In this document: one piece after another, positions 46,135-57,349 of the stretch | Layout of the letters: each line of letters opens with the position of its first letter | Position numbering within the stretch: the stretch's first letter is position 1 | Source: Gnetum montanum | Taxonomy: Eukaryota; Streptophyta; Gnetopsida; Gnetales; Gnetaceae | Assembly: GCA_015680685.1 (NCBI GenBank) | Contig: MNCI01004609.1 | Coordinates: 62,142 to 124,141, forward strand | Direction: 5' to 3' | DNA: 62,000 bases | The notes under the pieces: generated by a model | Seen by the model: the letters and a program-made list of their open reading frames with translations, nothing else | Databases searched by the model: none | Told to the model about the DNA's origin: nothing | Position numbers and translations under genes: made by a program

Positions 46135-48960
46135 ATGGCACCAAAACAAGGACTATAAGTGGGAGGGCTCTCACAGCCTAGGGAGAAGTAACCAAAAGGA
46201 GGAAGGGATCATCAACAACAGCCACAACAACCCTAAGAATAAGCACCTAAGGTAACCCATGCAATAGGATCCCTTTGAGAGGAGCTAGAAGTGGATTCTA
46301 TTCACCAAATTCCCATAACAAAAACTAGCCAGCAAAGGCAAGACAAGGATCATAGGGTAAGGCATAGCTTAGAAATATTTTTAAAAGAGGCCTTCTTGGA
46401 GAAAATTAGGACCAAGGAAGTTCAAAGTTCTATTCTCCATGAGTTGAACTTTGGAGCTATCTTAGAGCTAGCACCTGAAGAGGTTCGTATGCAACTACAA
46501 GGGTCTCCCACATGGCCCATTCTCTCCAACAATAAAGAATGACATATGAAGAAGACCTACTTATTCTAGAAAAACTAATAAGGAGATTCATCGATTAAAA
46601 TCAAAGACATTACCATATCCTACTTGGTTAAATCCATTGTTGAGGCCCTCAAGTTACCAAATATAGGGGCAAAATTGACTGAGATTTCTACATAGGTGAA
46701 CCCTAAAGCTAAGAAAGAATGGATCCAATGATGCTACAGAGTAGACTGCAAGAATTATGATATCCTCACAAAGGCAAAGCATGCATATTTCAAGATAGCA
46801 ACTAATCATCTCAATCCAACAGTGAGGCCCAACAAGATGACAACCTTCTCCAGCTTGACATGTGTTGTGCTAAGTAGAAAATTCTTGGTCAACATTCCCC
46901 AACTTATTTATCTACAAATTAAAAAATGCTTCAAAGAAAATAATAAGGGAAGGAAGATGCTCCTCTTTCCATACATCATCTACAAACTATACAAAAGGCG
47001 ATGAATAGCTTGCATTTCCAATAACATGGTCTACTACACTCCTACTACATCCTAGTAGGAGATGATGAAAGATAAGGAAGCATCCAAGCTATAGGAGGAA
47101 GAATAGCCATCACCACCACCTAACACAACACCAAAAATGCTCATAGCTAAAGAATGTACCAAAAAAATTTGAGAGAAATAGCTACATCAACAACAAGGCT
47201 TTGTAGGTGATGAATCATCATCCTACCATCCAACCATGAGTCATTTAAATGAAAATACAAGGATCATCAACTAGATGGACAATGAGATTCCCTCATTATT
47301 CTCTACTTAAAGGAACCACGTGCTTCGAAGGCCTAATCCTAGTGCCCGAGAGGTCACAGTGTCCATCCTTAAACAAACATTTCCTAAAATTTCAAGAAAT
47401 GTTGCACCTTCTCTATCATGTTGGATGAAGGTGAGGGGGAAACTATCCTAGTCATTAAGCATAAAGGTGAAGAGACAATGGTGTAGGTGGTGAGTGACAA
47501 GATTGCCAAAGCCTTGAATACTCCTACAGTGTTAGTACCTCTAATTACCATCATGGTAGACATTCATGCATCTACAGAAGCATGGAGTGATTAGATGAGT
47601 GTTGTCCAACATGAGGAAGTGTTAGAATGATTGGTTAGAACTAGGAAATAGTTCCAAAGATCTTTGATCTTCTAGAAGAAATCACCACAAACCAATCATG
47701 GTGGCTCAAGATAAGGAGCAAGCTATTAATTTCCAATGCACAACTAGAGGAGGCCACCATAGCCAATTGGTAGTTGGCCATTGAAGTTTCTAAGTTGCAT
47801 ACCCTTCTCTCTAATCCTATGAATCTCAAGCCTAAGCTTACTAGTAATGAAGCTTTCCAACAACTTTAACAAAGACTTTAGTAGGCCAAGAGTGCGAAGG
47901 AGGCCATGATCTTTAACATGTCCTTGTTAGAAGCCATCTTCTTCAACACTAACGAGGACCTATCACAAGTCTAGAAGGAGAACTTGGTCCTCACAAAGCA
48001 TAATCACTAACTACGCAATGCTAAGAAATAAAAGGACCAACTAGTTGAATGAATATGCCAATAGTAGGAGTAGCTCACCAAGGTAAATCTAGATCTAAGG
48101 AGGTTGGAAACAAAAAATCAAAATCTCTCAATGGAGGAAGTTCATGTGCTTCGTCAAAAAACTACCATTGAGGTAGTCACCTAGAATAATGAAGCCCTAA
48201 AATTTAAACCCATGAAAAATCATTATAAGGAACAAGTTAGGCTTTTCAGAGGGGTTAATGAAAAAGAGGTCCAACTAGCAAAGGTAAAAATGAACAAGGC
48301 TCTCTAGTAACTCCAATAAAGAGGTGACGTATGGCAACCCATCTTTGATGGATTAAATGTGTTTAATGCAAATAGAAGAGATGAAAAACTACATGAAGCT
48401 TACCAACCTCCATTCCAAAAACTTGGCAATGGTGATGGTGGGAAGGCCAAGGTCTAAACTTGAGAAGCAAGCAGTTAGTTCCTACCTCTCTATGAGGTAG
48501 AATTCAAGCTCCACAAAGAGACAAAGTAAAAGTTGGAAATTACTAACATGGAGCTTGAAGTTCTCAGAAGCAAATTAACTAACCAATGAGTTATTTTAAG
48601 AACCTAGCTAGGAGGATGAATGATTATCAAGAGCTACATAACCTTATAAAGATATTTGACATTGAACACAAAACCTTCACAACCTGGTTCATCAACATGA
48701 AGGAACTATTTCCTTCAATGTTGTGTTTATGGGATATCCCAATAGCATCCAACACCAAAAAAACCAATAAAGCCACATGGAATGTGTATGATCTATGTAG
48801 CAAAGAATAAAAAATGAAAGCACTACTAGATGCTTTCAACCTACCAATACAAGCAATGGCAACAGTAGACCAACCTCAATCTCCACTAGCACTAAGACAA
48901 GATGAGGGATCATCAACACCACAGGAGCCTTCCCCTCTTGGAACTATTTGAAACTTCATC
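46135..48960 (+). pseudogene. Env-position third ORF, element B (plant-transposon-protein-like)
   Basis: From the ATG at 46,135 one frame can be followed to 47,004 with about a dozen stops, and beyond. The region 46,770-47,000 (AYFKIATNHLNPTVRPNKM, then NIPQLIYLQIKK and LLFPYIIYKLYK) resembles the putative plant transposon protein domain found in env-like ORFs of Athila-type elements. From about 47,640 to 48,600 the reading is rich in charged residues and leucine with heptad-like spacing (for example MEEVHVLRQKTTIEVV), suggesting a coiled coil. No clear signal peptide or membrane segment is visible, so an envelope role cannot be claimed. It sits between the shared non-coding region and the 3' LTR; A1 and A2 lack it. 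Confidence 0.55.
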
Positions 48961-49170
48961 ATGTCTTTGATAATCCTACAGGCACCTACTACAATTTTTG
49001 TAAAGTGTCCAATTTTATTGTAATGGATACTAATTTTTGTAATCTTGTATAATCTGGCACTCAATATTAGTTAAAGTCTATATGTCTCTCTTTTAGTTAA
49101 TAAATTCCATACATTCCAATTTTGTAAGAAACTTGATCCTAACTATATTCACTCAAGAATAAGTTTTAAG

Positions 49171-49185
49171 TTAGTCATGGAGGTA
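49171..49185 (+). promoter_or_regulatory. Element B polypurine tract
   Basis: TTAGTCATGGAGGTA directly before the 3' LTR start, equivalent to AGTCATGGGGGTA in A2. Confidence 0.7.
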
Positions 49186-50098
49186 TGATGAAGCATTAAT
49201 AAGACAGGCTACGTCACCGTATCCTCATCAATGCAACCTCATTGACATATCCCTATCAACACATGCTAGGATGTATTGATGTAGCTATGTTAATGTTGAT
49301 ATAGTCATTAGCTATATAAATGTGTATATACCTTGCATTTATGGCACTTTTCACTCATAGCCTTAGTTAAAATCTTGCAGTTTCCTTTCCCTAGAGTTAG
49401 AATATTTTCTCTTAAAGTGCCCCCAATGTGGATCTAAGAGATTGTACAGATTTTTATTTAAATGCCTATATACCTAAACACATTAGAATGATGGTAATAA
49501 AATCGAGATTTCCTATATCCATTGCACCACTTGGACTAGCTTAACTTTACATTTATGCACTTTACTTTACCTGCATTTTCCATTGCTATCCATAATTAAT
49601 TAAATAAAGTTATTAATGTTGTTAAACAAAAACACGTGAGTACAACCACTTCAAGCATAACATTTTAACATTTGGTAATCCCAGCAGTGGGTATTTAGTA
49701 TGCCTAGTAATAGCCACTTGGTAACCTAGTAGTGTTAACACTATTTCAAGATGTGTATGGCAAGTGAAAACGGTTACTCCACGTTAGGATAGTTAGTTAC
49801 AACATTAGTTGATTAGTTAAGATAATTAATTGTTAAACCTTTATTCAATCATCTAGCTATTAGGATAAAAATACATTTAAAATAACTCCAAAAATATTCT
49901 TCATGTATTAACCATACTTAACCATACATACTTATAAAACACAAGTGTGAGTTAGGAAGATAATGACCTTGCAACTATCTAATTCACTATTTAGGAATAT
50001 TGGTCACTTGGATAACTAAGTCTATAGAATTCAACCAAATCACTAGTGAACACTTTTGATTCATATGGTTGGGTGTAGGGAATACCTATTGCTCATCA
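49186..50098 (+). repeat. Element B 3' LTR (913 bp)
   Basis: Begins TGATGAAGCATT and ends TTGCTCATCA; TATA box TATATAAA at 49,313-49,320. It is collinear with 30,886-31,797 across its whole length. Confidence 0.88.
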
Positions 50099-50109
50099 AA
50101 ATTAATTCA

Positions 50110-50720
50110 TTTTTCTAAAATTAGGTGTCAGGAGACAGTGTCCTCCTAGACCATCACATGGCTCTTTTACTAGGTAAGCCACTTTGTTTCCACATATCAT
50201 TTTAGTAGTTACTCAAGGTAGTCCATTGCTTGTTTGAAATCAGCACCATATGTAGAGGATTCATCCATGAAGACTTTCACACCACTACTAATTTGTTGCT
50301 AAACGATACTAAGGACTAAGCATTAGAAGGTTACATGAGTATTGCACAAGCCAAAGGGAATCTTCTTGTATGCAAAAGTTCACCAAGGACTAGTGAATGT
50401 TGTTTTAGCCTAGTCTTTTGAAGCAATTTAGATTTTATTGTATCCACTATGCCCATCCTAAAAACTGTAGTAGTTGTATCCTAAAATATTTTTTAACACT
50501 TAGTCTACAAGTGATAGTAAAAAATTATCTTTGAAGGTGACCATGTTCAACAACCTAAATTCTATACAAACTCTCAACTACCCTCATTTCTTTGGTGCAA
50601 TAACAAGTGGGCTTACCCACTCACTTTCTACCACTAGATGAATGAACCTAGCTTTTTGAAGTTTCTCAACTTATTTTTTAATAATTTATTTCAACTTTGA
50701 ATTCAATCTCTTTTATGGCT
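50110..50720 (-). pseudogene. Reverse transcriptase N-terminal part, element C
   Basis: On the minus strand the order is: APKKWG and RVCIEFRLLNM (50,540-50,610), YNYYSF*DGHSGYNKI (about 50,410-50,460, the first catalytic aspartate retained), FAYKKIPFGLCNT (about 50,340-50,380), and KVFMDESSTYGADF (about 50,240-50,280), where the FxDD box reads FMDE. It ends at the border with element B, and the remainder is at 30,640-30,885. Confidence 0.8.
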
Positions 50721-51249
50721 ACCTATTGGGTCTGATCATAGAGTTTACGTAGATTCAATGCAAGCATATGTATGGGTCTATTCTTGTCATCTCATCATAT
50801 GACCAAGAGAAGGCTATTAGTCATTTGTTGACTACTTTCAGCAACTTCCTATTCTATTCTCTAGTGATTAAGGCATTTATAATTACTAGTTTATCATTAT
50901 TTAGGAACATATATTCTAGAGATTTTGGTAATATCTTTAGTTCTAAGGACTTCAGCTTAGATCTTTTTAGGATTTCCATCTCTCCTCAGTCTACCTTTAA
51001 TTCTTCTCTATTCTTGGCTTCAGAGAAGTGGCTCTAAATCTGCTCTAGTTTATCCATCTTGTCTATGTATGCACTTGTAAGGCTCTTTAATAGTTCCATG
51101 TGCATTGTAGAATTAAAATAATTGTTTTTCATTAGTCATTGGATGCCTTCCTATTTTATAGCTACTGCATACAAGCACCATTGAATACTAATGGTTTCAA
51201 TACACATCTTGCATATTGTAATACATGTGCTCTTGATTACCTATATTTT

Positions 51250-51790
51250 TGCATGCAATTACACCCTGTGTCATTGTATGAAATGCATGGAATCCTCTTA
51301 TTCTCTATCCTTCCAAATTCATTTTCCTTAGATATTTCGAAGGAGAGGTCTCTAATTCTAACTTGGCATTAATTACACTTAGCCAAGTCCTCCCCATAAT
51401 AATTGAGAGGGAGGTTCTCTTTATAGTTGTCCACATGGATTATAAGGAAATTAGCTAGGTATGACCATCCACTAACAGTGGTCATAATATCCTTCACCAA
51501 TCCCAATGGAACAGTAATGGATTAGTCTACAAGCTTTAACTTGATGTTACATTCCTTGAGTGGAGGTAGGCTTCATGTCTTATACATCTCTTGGAATATT
51601 AAGTTCACATAAGAACCTAAATCCAATAAAAATTTGCGAGGATCATTTCCTATAATCTACAAATAAATTACAAGCCTTTCTAGATTAGTTCTCCTCCTAG
51701 AAAGGTATCTTGCCTTTATTAAGTCTATGACTACATGAGTTAACCTGATAGTTTGTATATTTTAGGATTTCTACTTGAAAGGTAGCTTGG
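51250..51790 (-). pseudogene. Aspartic protease, element C
   Basis: Minus-strand reading begins MLTHVVIDLIKARYL and contains LLDLGSYVNLIF, in which the Ser of Asp-Ser-Gly is Leu. VPLGLVKDIMTTVSGWSYL follows, collinear with A1 and A2. The second motif is degraded. Stops and frameshifts are present. Confidence 0.75.
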
Positions 51791-51799
51791 TAGATATTC

Positions 51800-54280
51800 C
51801 TTAGGTAATTTAAGAGGAAACTACAACCATAAATGCCTGGAATGGCTTAGGTGGACCGTTAGGCCTAAAAATGACCTTTTCCAAGACTTATGCTTACAAC
51901 TACTTGAATTGTCATCCACCTATAAGTTTATTGCTCTTGTAGCATTATGATGTTAATGCTTCAAAGATATTTCTCCTTGCATTGGTAGTGCATGTGGTAA
52001 GGGAGTGGAGGCTTGGGGTGCATGGTGCTATTGGGGCCAAGGAGAAGTGTACGTGCAAGGGGATTCAGTGCATGAAGAGGTAGGTTGATGATGTTTAGAG
52101 GCTAAAGGGTAATAATATTGGGAAGAAGTATGGGTTGTAGAGCCACTTGGTGACATAGACTATTGGACATAATAACCATATGGGTCTATTTGGTAGTAAG
52201 GATATTTCTTTCTTAGTGGTGATATATCCCACAACTATGGGTTTTGCCATTGATGGTAACAATCTGAAGGTTAAGGTGACATTTTACTTGGATAATATTA
52301 TTGCTGTTGAAACTATTACTAGTAATTGCCTTGAGGATAAGGCAACCTCCTGGATGGTTATCTCTTAACAAGCCTTGGATTTAAGACATAAACCCCAGAT
52401 TCTTGCAAGTGTAATAAAATTGGGCAACATTTCTTAAGATGGTCATACTGGCAAATGTCACATCCTTCATTATCTATATCAAAAGCTATAACCTTATCCA
52501 CTGTTGCAGCCTTACATTTCTACTAATAATAGTCCTTCACTATTACCTTCTTCCTTCTCTTGTCCTTGTCCTTTTTTCTCTGTTATATTGTATTTTCTAC
52601 CATTTCAACTATTTTCTGGAATTTCTCATTTGAGGACTTCACATCTTATCTACCTTGGCTGATATTTTTATGACAAATTTGTGAATCGGTAAAGTCTTTC
52701 TTTGCATGACCTTCTCAAATGGTATTTCTTCCCCTAGATCATAGAGACGTATCTCCTTTTTATGGATGAATGGATCTCGTTTAAATGCCTCTATACTCTC
52801 TTTCATTTTCAACTCCTTATTCCTTTGCTACATATTTAATAAATCTTTGGATCTAATGGGATTTCATTTTCAAAAGTTTCCCTTTAGCATAGATCTCAAG
52901 AGTATCCCTAGTTTTGATTCTAAGTCCATATATGATAGGGCAAAGCTGCTCTTTTTGAAAGATATCACAACATGGATACCAATGTAATAGTGAATAGTAC
53001 CTACCCATAGCTATATCGAGGGATTCATGATTATCTTACTTCCACCATTGAATTTTTTTTTTTCTCAAATTAAAGACCCTAGAGTACATCTAATATTTTT
53101 CATTAAACAACTCTAACATCATACTCCATCTGCAGATACATTCCAATTCCAAATATTGATACCAACTTTTAGCTTCTTTTATAAATATCCTAGGGAACAA
53201 TTTGAGCTTCTACCACTCATTGTCAATATTCTACAAGTCACATCCATTATAGAAGGCTTACAAATGATATTGTGAATCAACATTATAACCTCCTTCAAGT
53301 TTAAAGATGTTGTTCATATCAAGCCATTTGATCTAGCTATCCCTTTGATGCCTAGTCAAAATATGAACTACCTCTCAGATCTTGATCATGCTTCTTGTAG
53401 CAAGTAATGATTCATCATAGTCATCACATTCATTATAGCCCCTATCATGGCTATGTCTCTTATGATGTGGCCTACTATGCCTTCTCTCTTGATGATGTTT
53501 TTCTTTATTTCATTATTGTCTAGGTTCCCTCCTTCCATCTCTATGATGGGATCTTCTATCATTTTCACCTTGGCCATAATCATTTCACCTTCAATTTTGG
53601 TCACATTTTCCCTCATTAAAGCTAGATGATAAAGTGGATGGCTAAGATAGCGAGCTAGGAGATTTGTGCAAGCTTGTTCTTCTTCTTTGGGCCCTAGGTT
53701 ATTTTCTTGTTTGAGAACTAGAAAACCTTGGCCTTGAGGTTCCCTTGGTTTTGGGCCTAGCTCTTCCCTTACCTTGGTTGCTTACCAAGGTTAAACGTAG
53801 CCATGGATGAGTTGTGTTATCCTCACCAAAAGGAGGAGAAACTTGGTGTTGATATAACCCTAGTGGATGTTTAGTATCCTTCAACACTTTTTTTTTCCCT
53901 TGGAGGCTTCATGGCAAGTTTCCATGAATTTATCTTTTCAAAGGTAAGCCTCCATAGGTTAATAGTTCCTAGAGAGGTGATGTGTTACTAGTACTTCTAG
54001 GCTACTAGTTTAAGCCCTAGTTTCATTAGTGCTACCATGAAAATGGAAGGAATAGCACAATTAGATGGAACACAATGTTGTCCTCCAGGTTTCTTCACTG
54101 CAATTGTTCATCTTGGTGAAGTATGGAAGTGAAGTTTGGATAATAAAGATCTAGATGAATGTAGACAGCTTTGAGTTTTTTAAACACTTCATTTGCATTT
54201 CTCCTTATTCTATTATGTTTTCTTGTAGAATCATCTATAGGTGGGGAATCAACCCTATGAGAAAAAGACGTCTTTTAGTT
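51800..54280 (-). pseudogene. Gag polyprotein, element C
   Basis: Read right to left. The N-terminal part comes first (YYPNFTSILHQDEQ, near 54,100-54,140), then a charged linker in several frames. The capsid core follows (GRYYSLLHWYPC, IIYGLRIKTRDTLEIYA, about 52,900-53,030), then a zinc-knuckle-like motif (CDICQYDHLKKCCP, about 52,435-52,475) and a Pro/Tyr-rich tail. Domain order equals that of A2. Heavily broken. Confidence 0.75.
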
Positions 54281-54398
54281 TGTTTGTACATTGTGCCTTA
54301 AATAAAACATTATTATATTTTCTAATGATGGTTCATTATGTTCCTAAAATAACCTCATATGATTTAATTATCTAAAACATTTAGAAAACAATAAGGAT

Positions 54399-54417
54399 TC
54401 CTCGAAAATGACACCAA
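54399..54417 (-). promoter_or_regulatory. Element C primer-binding site
   Basis: On the minus strand TTGGTGTCATTTTCGAGGAA directly follows the LTR end (GCTCTTCA). Same tRNA-Asp-like position and start as the other elements. Confidence 0.65.
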
Positions 54418-55465
54418 TGAAGAGCAATGAGTATCTTCTACTCCCAACCATATGAAGCACAAGTGTGTACACACAATTCAGCTAAATTCCATGGAACCTT
54501 TGAGCATCTAGTGCTTTAGATAATTAGGTGTGATGTTTGCTTATCATTGTCTTCCCAATTCTAACTTATGTTAACTCAATGGGTATGGTTAAGTGCAATT
54601 GAGGCATATGATGTTTATGTTTTTGTCATTATTTTTTATCATTAAAATCATTAAAAAAGTGAAGTGATTAAAATATTAAATTCTAACTAATCAATAAAAT
54701 TAAGGCTAATCTAAGCTATCCTAAATGTAGAGCATCTATTTCCACTTTTCGTACATATCTTAAACTTATACTAACATTGTTGGGTTACCAAGTGTTTACT
54801 ATTGGGCATACTAAATATTCACTACTAGGATTACCAAGCATTAGTATATAATGTTTGAAGTGGTCATACTTACATTACTATGAAATAAAATATTAAATTC
54901 CTAAGTGCAAAAAAGTAAAGTGCTTGAAAATAAACTAAATGTTAATTCAAGTGTTGCAATGGAAAGAAGAAATCTTAATTTTATTATCATGATATTGAAG
55001 TGTCCAAGTACATCTTACACTTAAATAAAACTTTGTACAATCAATTCAATCCATGCTACAAGCACTCATAGGGAAATTTAGCTAAGTTCTATAAAGAGAA
55101 ATTGCAAGAGCTTCGCTATGCTATTGACCAAATGGTGCTTAAATGTGGATAGTATGTGCATTTCTATATGCTTCGAGAAACAAAGCATCGATGCATATGT
55201 ACTAATGCATCCAAGGATGCATCGATGACCATGTGTCAATGGGTTGTGTCAACTCATTTGCATCAATGCATCCAAGGATGTGTTGATGACCATGCACCAA
55301 TGGGTTGTGTCAACTCATTTACATCAATGCATCCAAGATGTGTCAATGGGCATGCATCAATGGGGTTACATTAACACATATGCATCAATGCATCCAAGGA
55401 TGCATTGATGCTCATGTGTTGATGGGACTGCATCAATGAGGCTACGTCAATGCAATTACTCATCA
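54418..55465 (-). repeat. Element C 5' LTR (1048 bp)
   Basis: On the minus strand begins TGATGAGTAATTGC and ends TGCTCTTCA. Its U3 (55,150-55,465) is built of about four repeats of roughly 60-65 bp containing GCATCAATGCATCCAAGGATG, including a perfect 14-bp hairpin at 55,382-55,411. This array makes it longer than the B and D LTRs. Confidence 0.82.
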
Positions 55466-56350
55466 TGTGATATTTTATTAGTCACAAAAAGGGACACAAT
55501 GATAAACCATTAAGAACAAGCAAAATTTTATTGAGCATAAGCTACAATTCAGCTAGTTGGTTCATACACTTTGCATCTTGAAATACTAAATTTAGAGTCT
55601 AATACCAACATGCTTTGCATCTTAAAATACTAGGTTAAAAGCCTAACACCAACACCCCCAATGTTAACTTAAAAGACACGTTCAAATTGATTGCTTTCTT
55701 CTATGGGGAAAAACAAAAAATATTTATCATACTGTGAAATTTACTTGACTGGGATTGTGTAGTAGATGATTGACACAAAAACTAGAGAAAATGTGTTCTT
55801 TCATGCTTTGACATGGTGCAAAGTCTAAGGCAGACATCTAGATCTGCATCCTCATTCTAGAAATGATTATCATGGATTTGCTTCTATGTGGCATGTCAAT
55901 CTCAAGCTATGACCATATGTGTGCATATACCATATCTTTCATGGTTTAATAGTGTTTTGAGTTGTCATACTAGCCTCCACGTGTTGTAAAATTACTTATA
56001 TAGCGTTTGAAAGCATTGTGGTAATTATAAGACCTTGTAGCCACTTTATCCCACATAGATAAGATTAGGTAACATCCACCAAAATATAGGTCATCACTTT
56101 GAACATATTTGTGTCAAAGTGAAATAGGATACAAATTAGACCTTAGAAAGTGTGGTCAAACTTGAATGTGTAATGGTTGGTATGGTATATTGTTTGGTTT
56201 TGTTGTGTTTTTCCTTAACTTCCAGAAATTTTTAAGTTGCCAAATTCATAGCACTTCCCATTTTTTCAAAACCTTCCTTTTTTAGAATTTGGGTAGAGTC
56301 ATAGCACATGGAAGAATGATTCATAAACACTGCAAAATGATTCATAGCAT
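55466..56350. other. Unassigned, with a 43-bp direct repeat
   Basis: No coding signal. Two diverged copies of a 43-base segment (TTTGCATCTTGAAATACTAA type) lie next to each other at about 55,568-55,655. The surrounding text may be LTR-derived but no ends are visible. Confidence 0.45.
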
Positions 56351-56356
56351 TGCATG

Positions 56357-56595
56357 ATCAAGCTCAATGGAGACCTAGTTGACATAGAGAAAGGGTATGC
56401 ATTATGCCAATCCCATGGTTATATAACCATGCACATCATACTCCATAGGATACATAATGGGTGGACGGATTGGAAGCGTTACACGATCAAGCTCAATGGA
56501 GGCTTGGTGGTTGATGTAGACAAAGGGTATGCATCATGCCAATCCCATGGTCATACAACTATGCACATTATGCTCCATAGGATACATAATAGGCA
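56357..56595 (+). repeat. 129-bp tandem repeat running into a gap
   Basis: Two units (starting 56,357 and 56,486) share GATCAAGCTCAATGGAG and GGGTATGCAT(T/C)ATGCC. The second runs into the assembly gap, so the true copy number is unknown. The frame stays open through both because 129 is divisible by three. Confidence 0.8.
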
Positions 56596-56708
56596 NNNNN
56601 NNNNNNNNNNNNNNNNNNNNNNNNNNNNNNNNNNNNNNNNNNNNNNNNNNNNNNNNNNNNNNNNNNNNNNNNNNNNNNNNNNNNNNNNNNNNNNNNNNNN
56701 NNNNNNNN
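56596..56708. other. Assembly gap (113 Ns)
   Basis: A run of N. Its position inside a tandem array suggests a collapsed or unresolved repeat. Confidence 0.99.
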
Positions 56709-57253
56709 AAGCTAGATAAGTTTAAAATAATTAATAATTTTTAATTAAATATTAAAATAACTATTAATATTTAAATTTGAAGGATAGGAAAGATATTTTC
56801 CCATCATCAAAGGGTGCCCCAGAAATTACCCTTTAAATTTGACCCCTAATAATAGCGGACTAACCTGGATTTTGTTCTGCTTAGGATAAGTGCATTGGTT
56901 ACCGATACTGTTTAGAATATGGAACAACAGGACTTCACCTATCCATTGACTTAGCAGCCTTGTGTTTTTTTGAGTCGCGCAATTTCCAAAGATACAACTA
57001 AATTCTGTCCTATTTATCGCGTCATAACTTAATACAGGCACCGACCACCACCCTCCTACCAGCCCCCGCAAATCATGGGTCCAGTTGTTGGGCGACTACA
57101 CCCACGGCAACGGCCCACCCACGATCACCCGTGATTCATGGGTTTAGGTGTCCCTATTAACTTTTTAATGTCAAGATGCCTCATATTATTGGTATCGTGA
57201 ATCCTGTTTTTAGAAATAATTATAAGAAAATATTAAAGGTCGGCGGTGTTTCT
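56709..57253. other. No supported gene
   Basis: Unassigned. The part at 57,030-57,150 is clearly more GC-rich than its surroundings (runs of C in CACCACCCTCC and CGGCCCACCCACG), but shows no domain. Confidence 0.45.
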
Positions 57254-57346
57254 ATGGCTGCGTACCCCCAATCATCTGTATTGGATTCTTGGTTGGCTCG
57301 TTCAACCGCCTTTAAAGCTACGTTTTCTCTGCAGGTGGCTGGTAAG
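57254..57346 (+). CDS. Possible first exon (weak)
   Basis: The ATG at 57,254 opens MAAYPQSSVLDSWLARSTAF, a Ser/Ala/Thr/Arg-containing start that would suit an organelle transit peptide. It reaches GTGGCTGGTAAGT, a good plant 5' splice donor at about 57,342, before a stop. An AT-rich TATA-like stretch lies about 50 bp upstream. No downstream exon was found and no family is recognised, so this may be chance. Confidence 0.2.
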
Positions 57347-57349
57347 TAG

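Larger units (their letters stand above)
30886..50098 (+). mobile_element. LTR retroelement B (autonomous type, with env-position ORF), split by A2
   Basis: A plus-strand element with LTRs of 912 and 913 bp, a tRNA-Asp-like PBS, gag, protease, RT, RNase H and the beginning of integrase. A non-coding tract shared with A1 and A2 follows, then element A2, a long third reading frame, a PPT and the 3' LTR. With A2 removed it would be about 12.3 kb, in the size range of Athila-type elements. The integrase catalytic core is missing. Stops are abundant, mostly TAG in the RT to integrase part. No clean target duplication remains (ACCTC on the left, AAATT on the right). Confidence 0.85.
28900..55465 (-). 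mobile_element. LTR retroelement C (outer, Athila-like), split by element B
   Basis: A minus-strand Ty3/gypsy element whose parts read in the standard order from right to left: 5' LTR (54,418-55,465), PBS, gag, protease and the first part of RT (to 50,110), then, after element B, the end of RT, RNase H and integrase (30,885 down to about 28,960). The order PR-RT-RH-IN identifies Ty3/gypsy. The RT is interrupted between its active-site region and its C-terminal part exactly at the ends of B. The 3' LTR is not found. All reading frames carry stops. Confidence 0.85.

Noticed and set aside
56354-56719. 121-codon open frame ending in the gap
   Set aside because: It reads through a 129-bp tandem repeat and Ns; no recognised protein.
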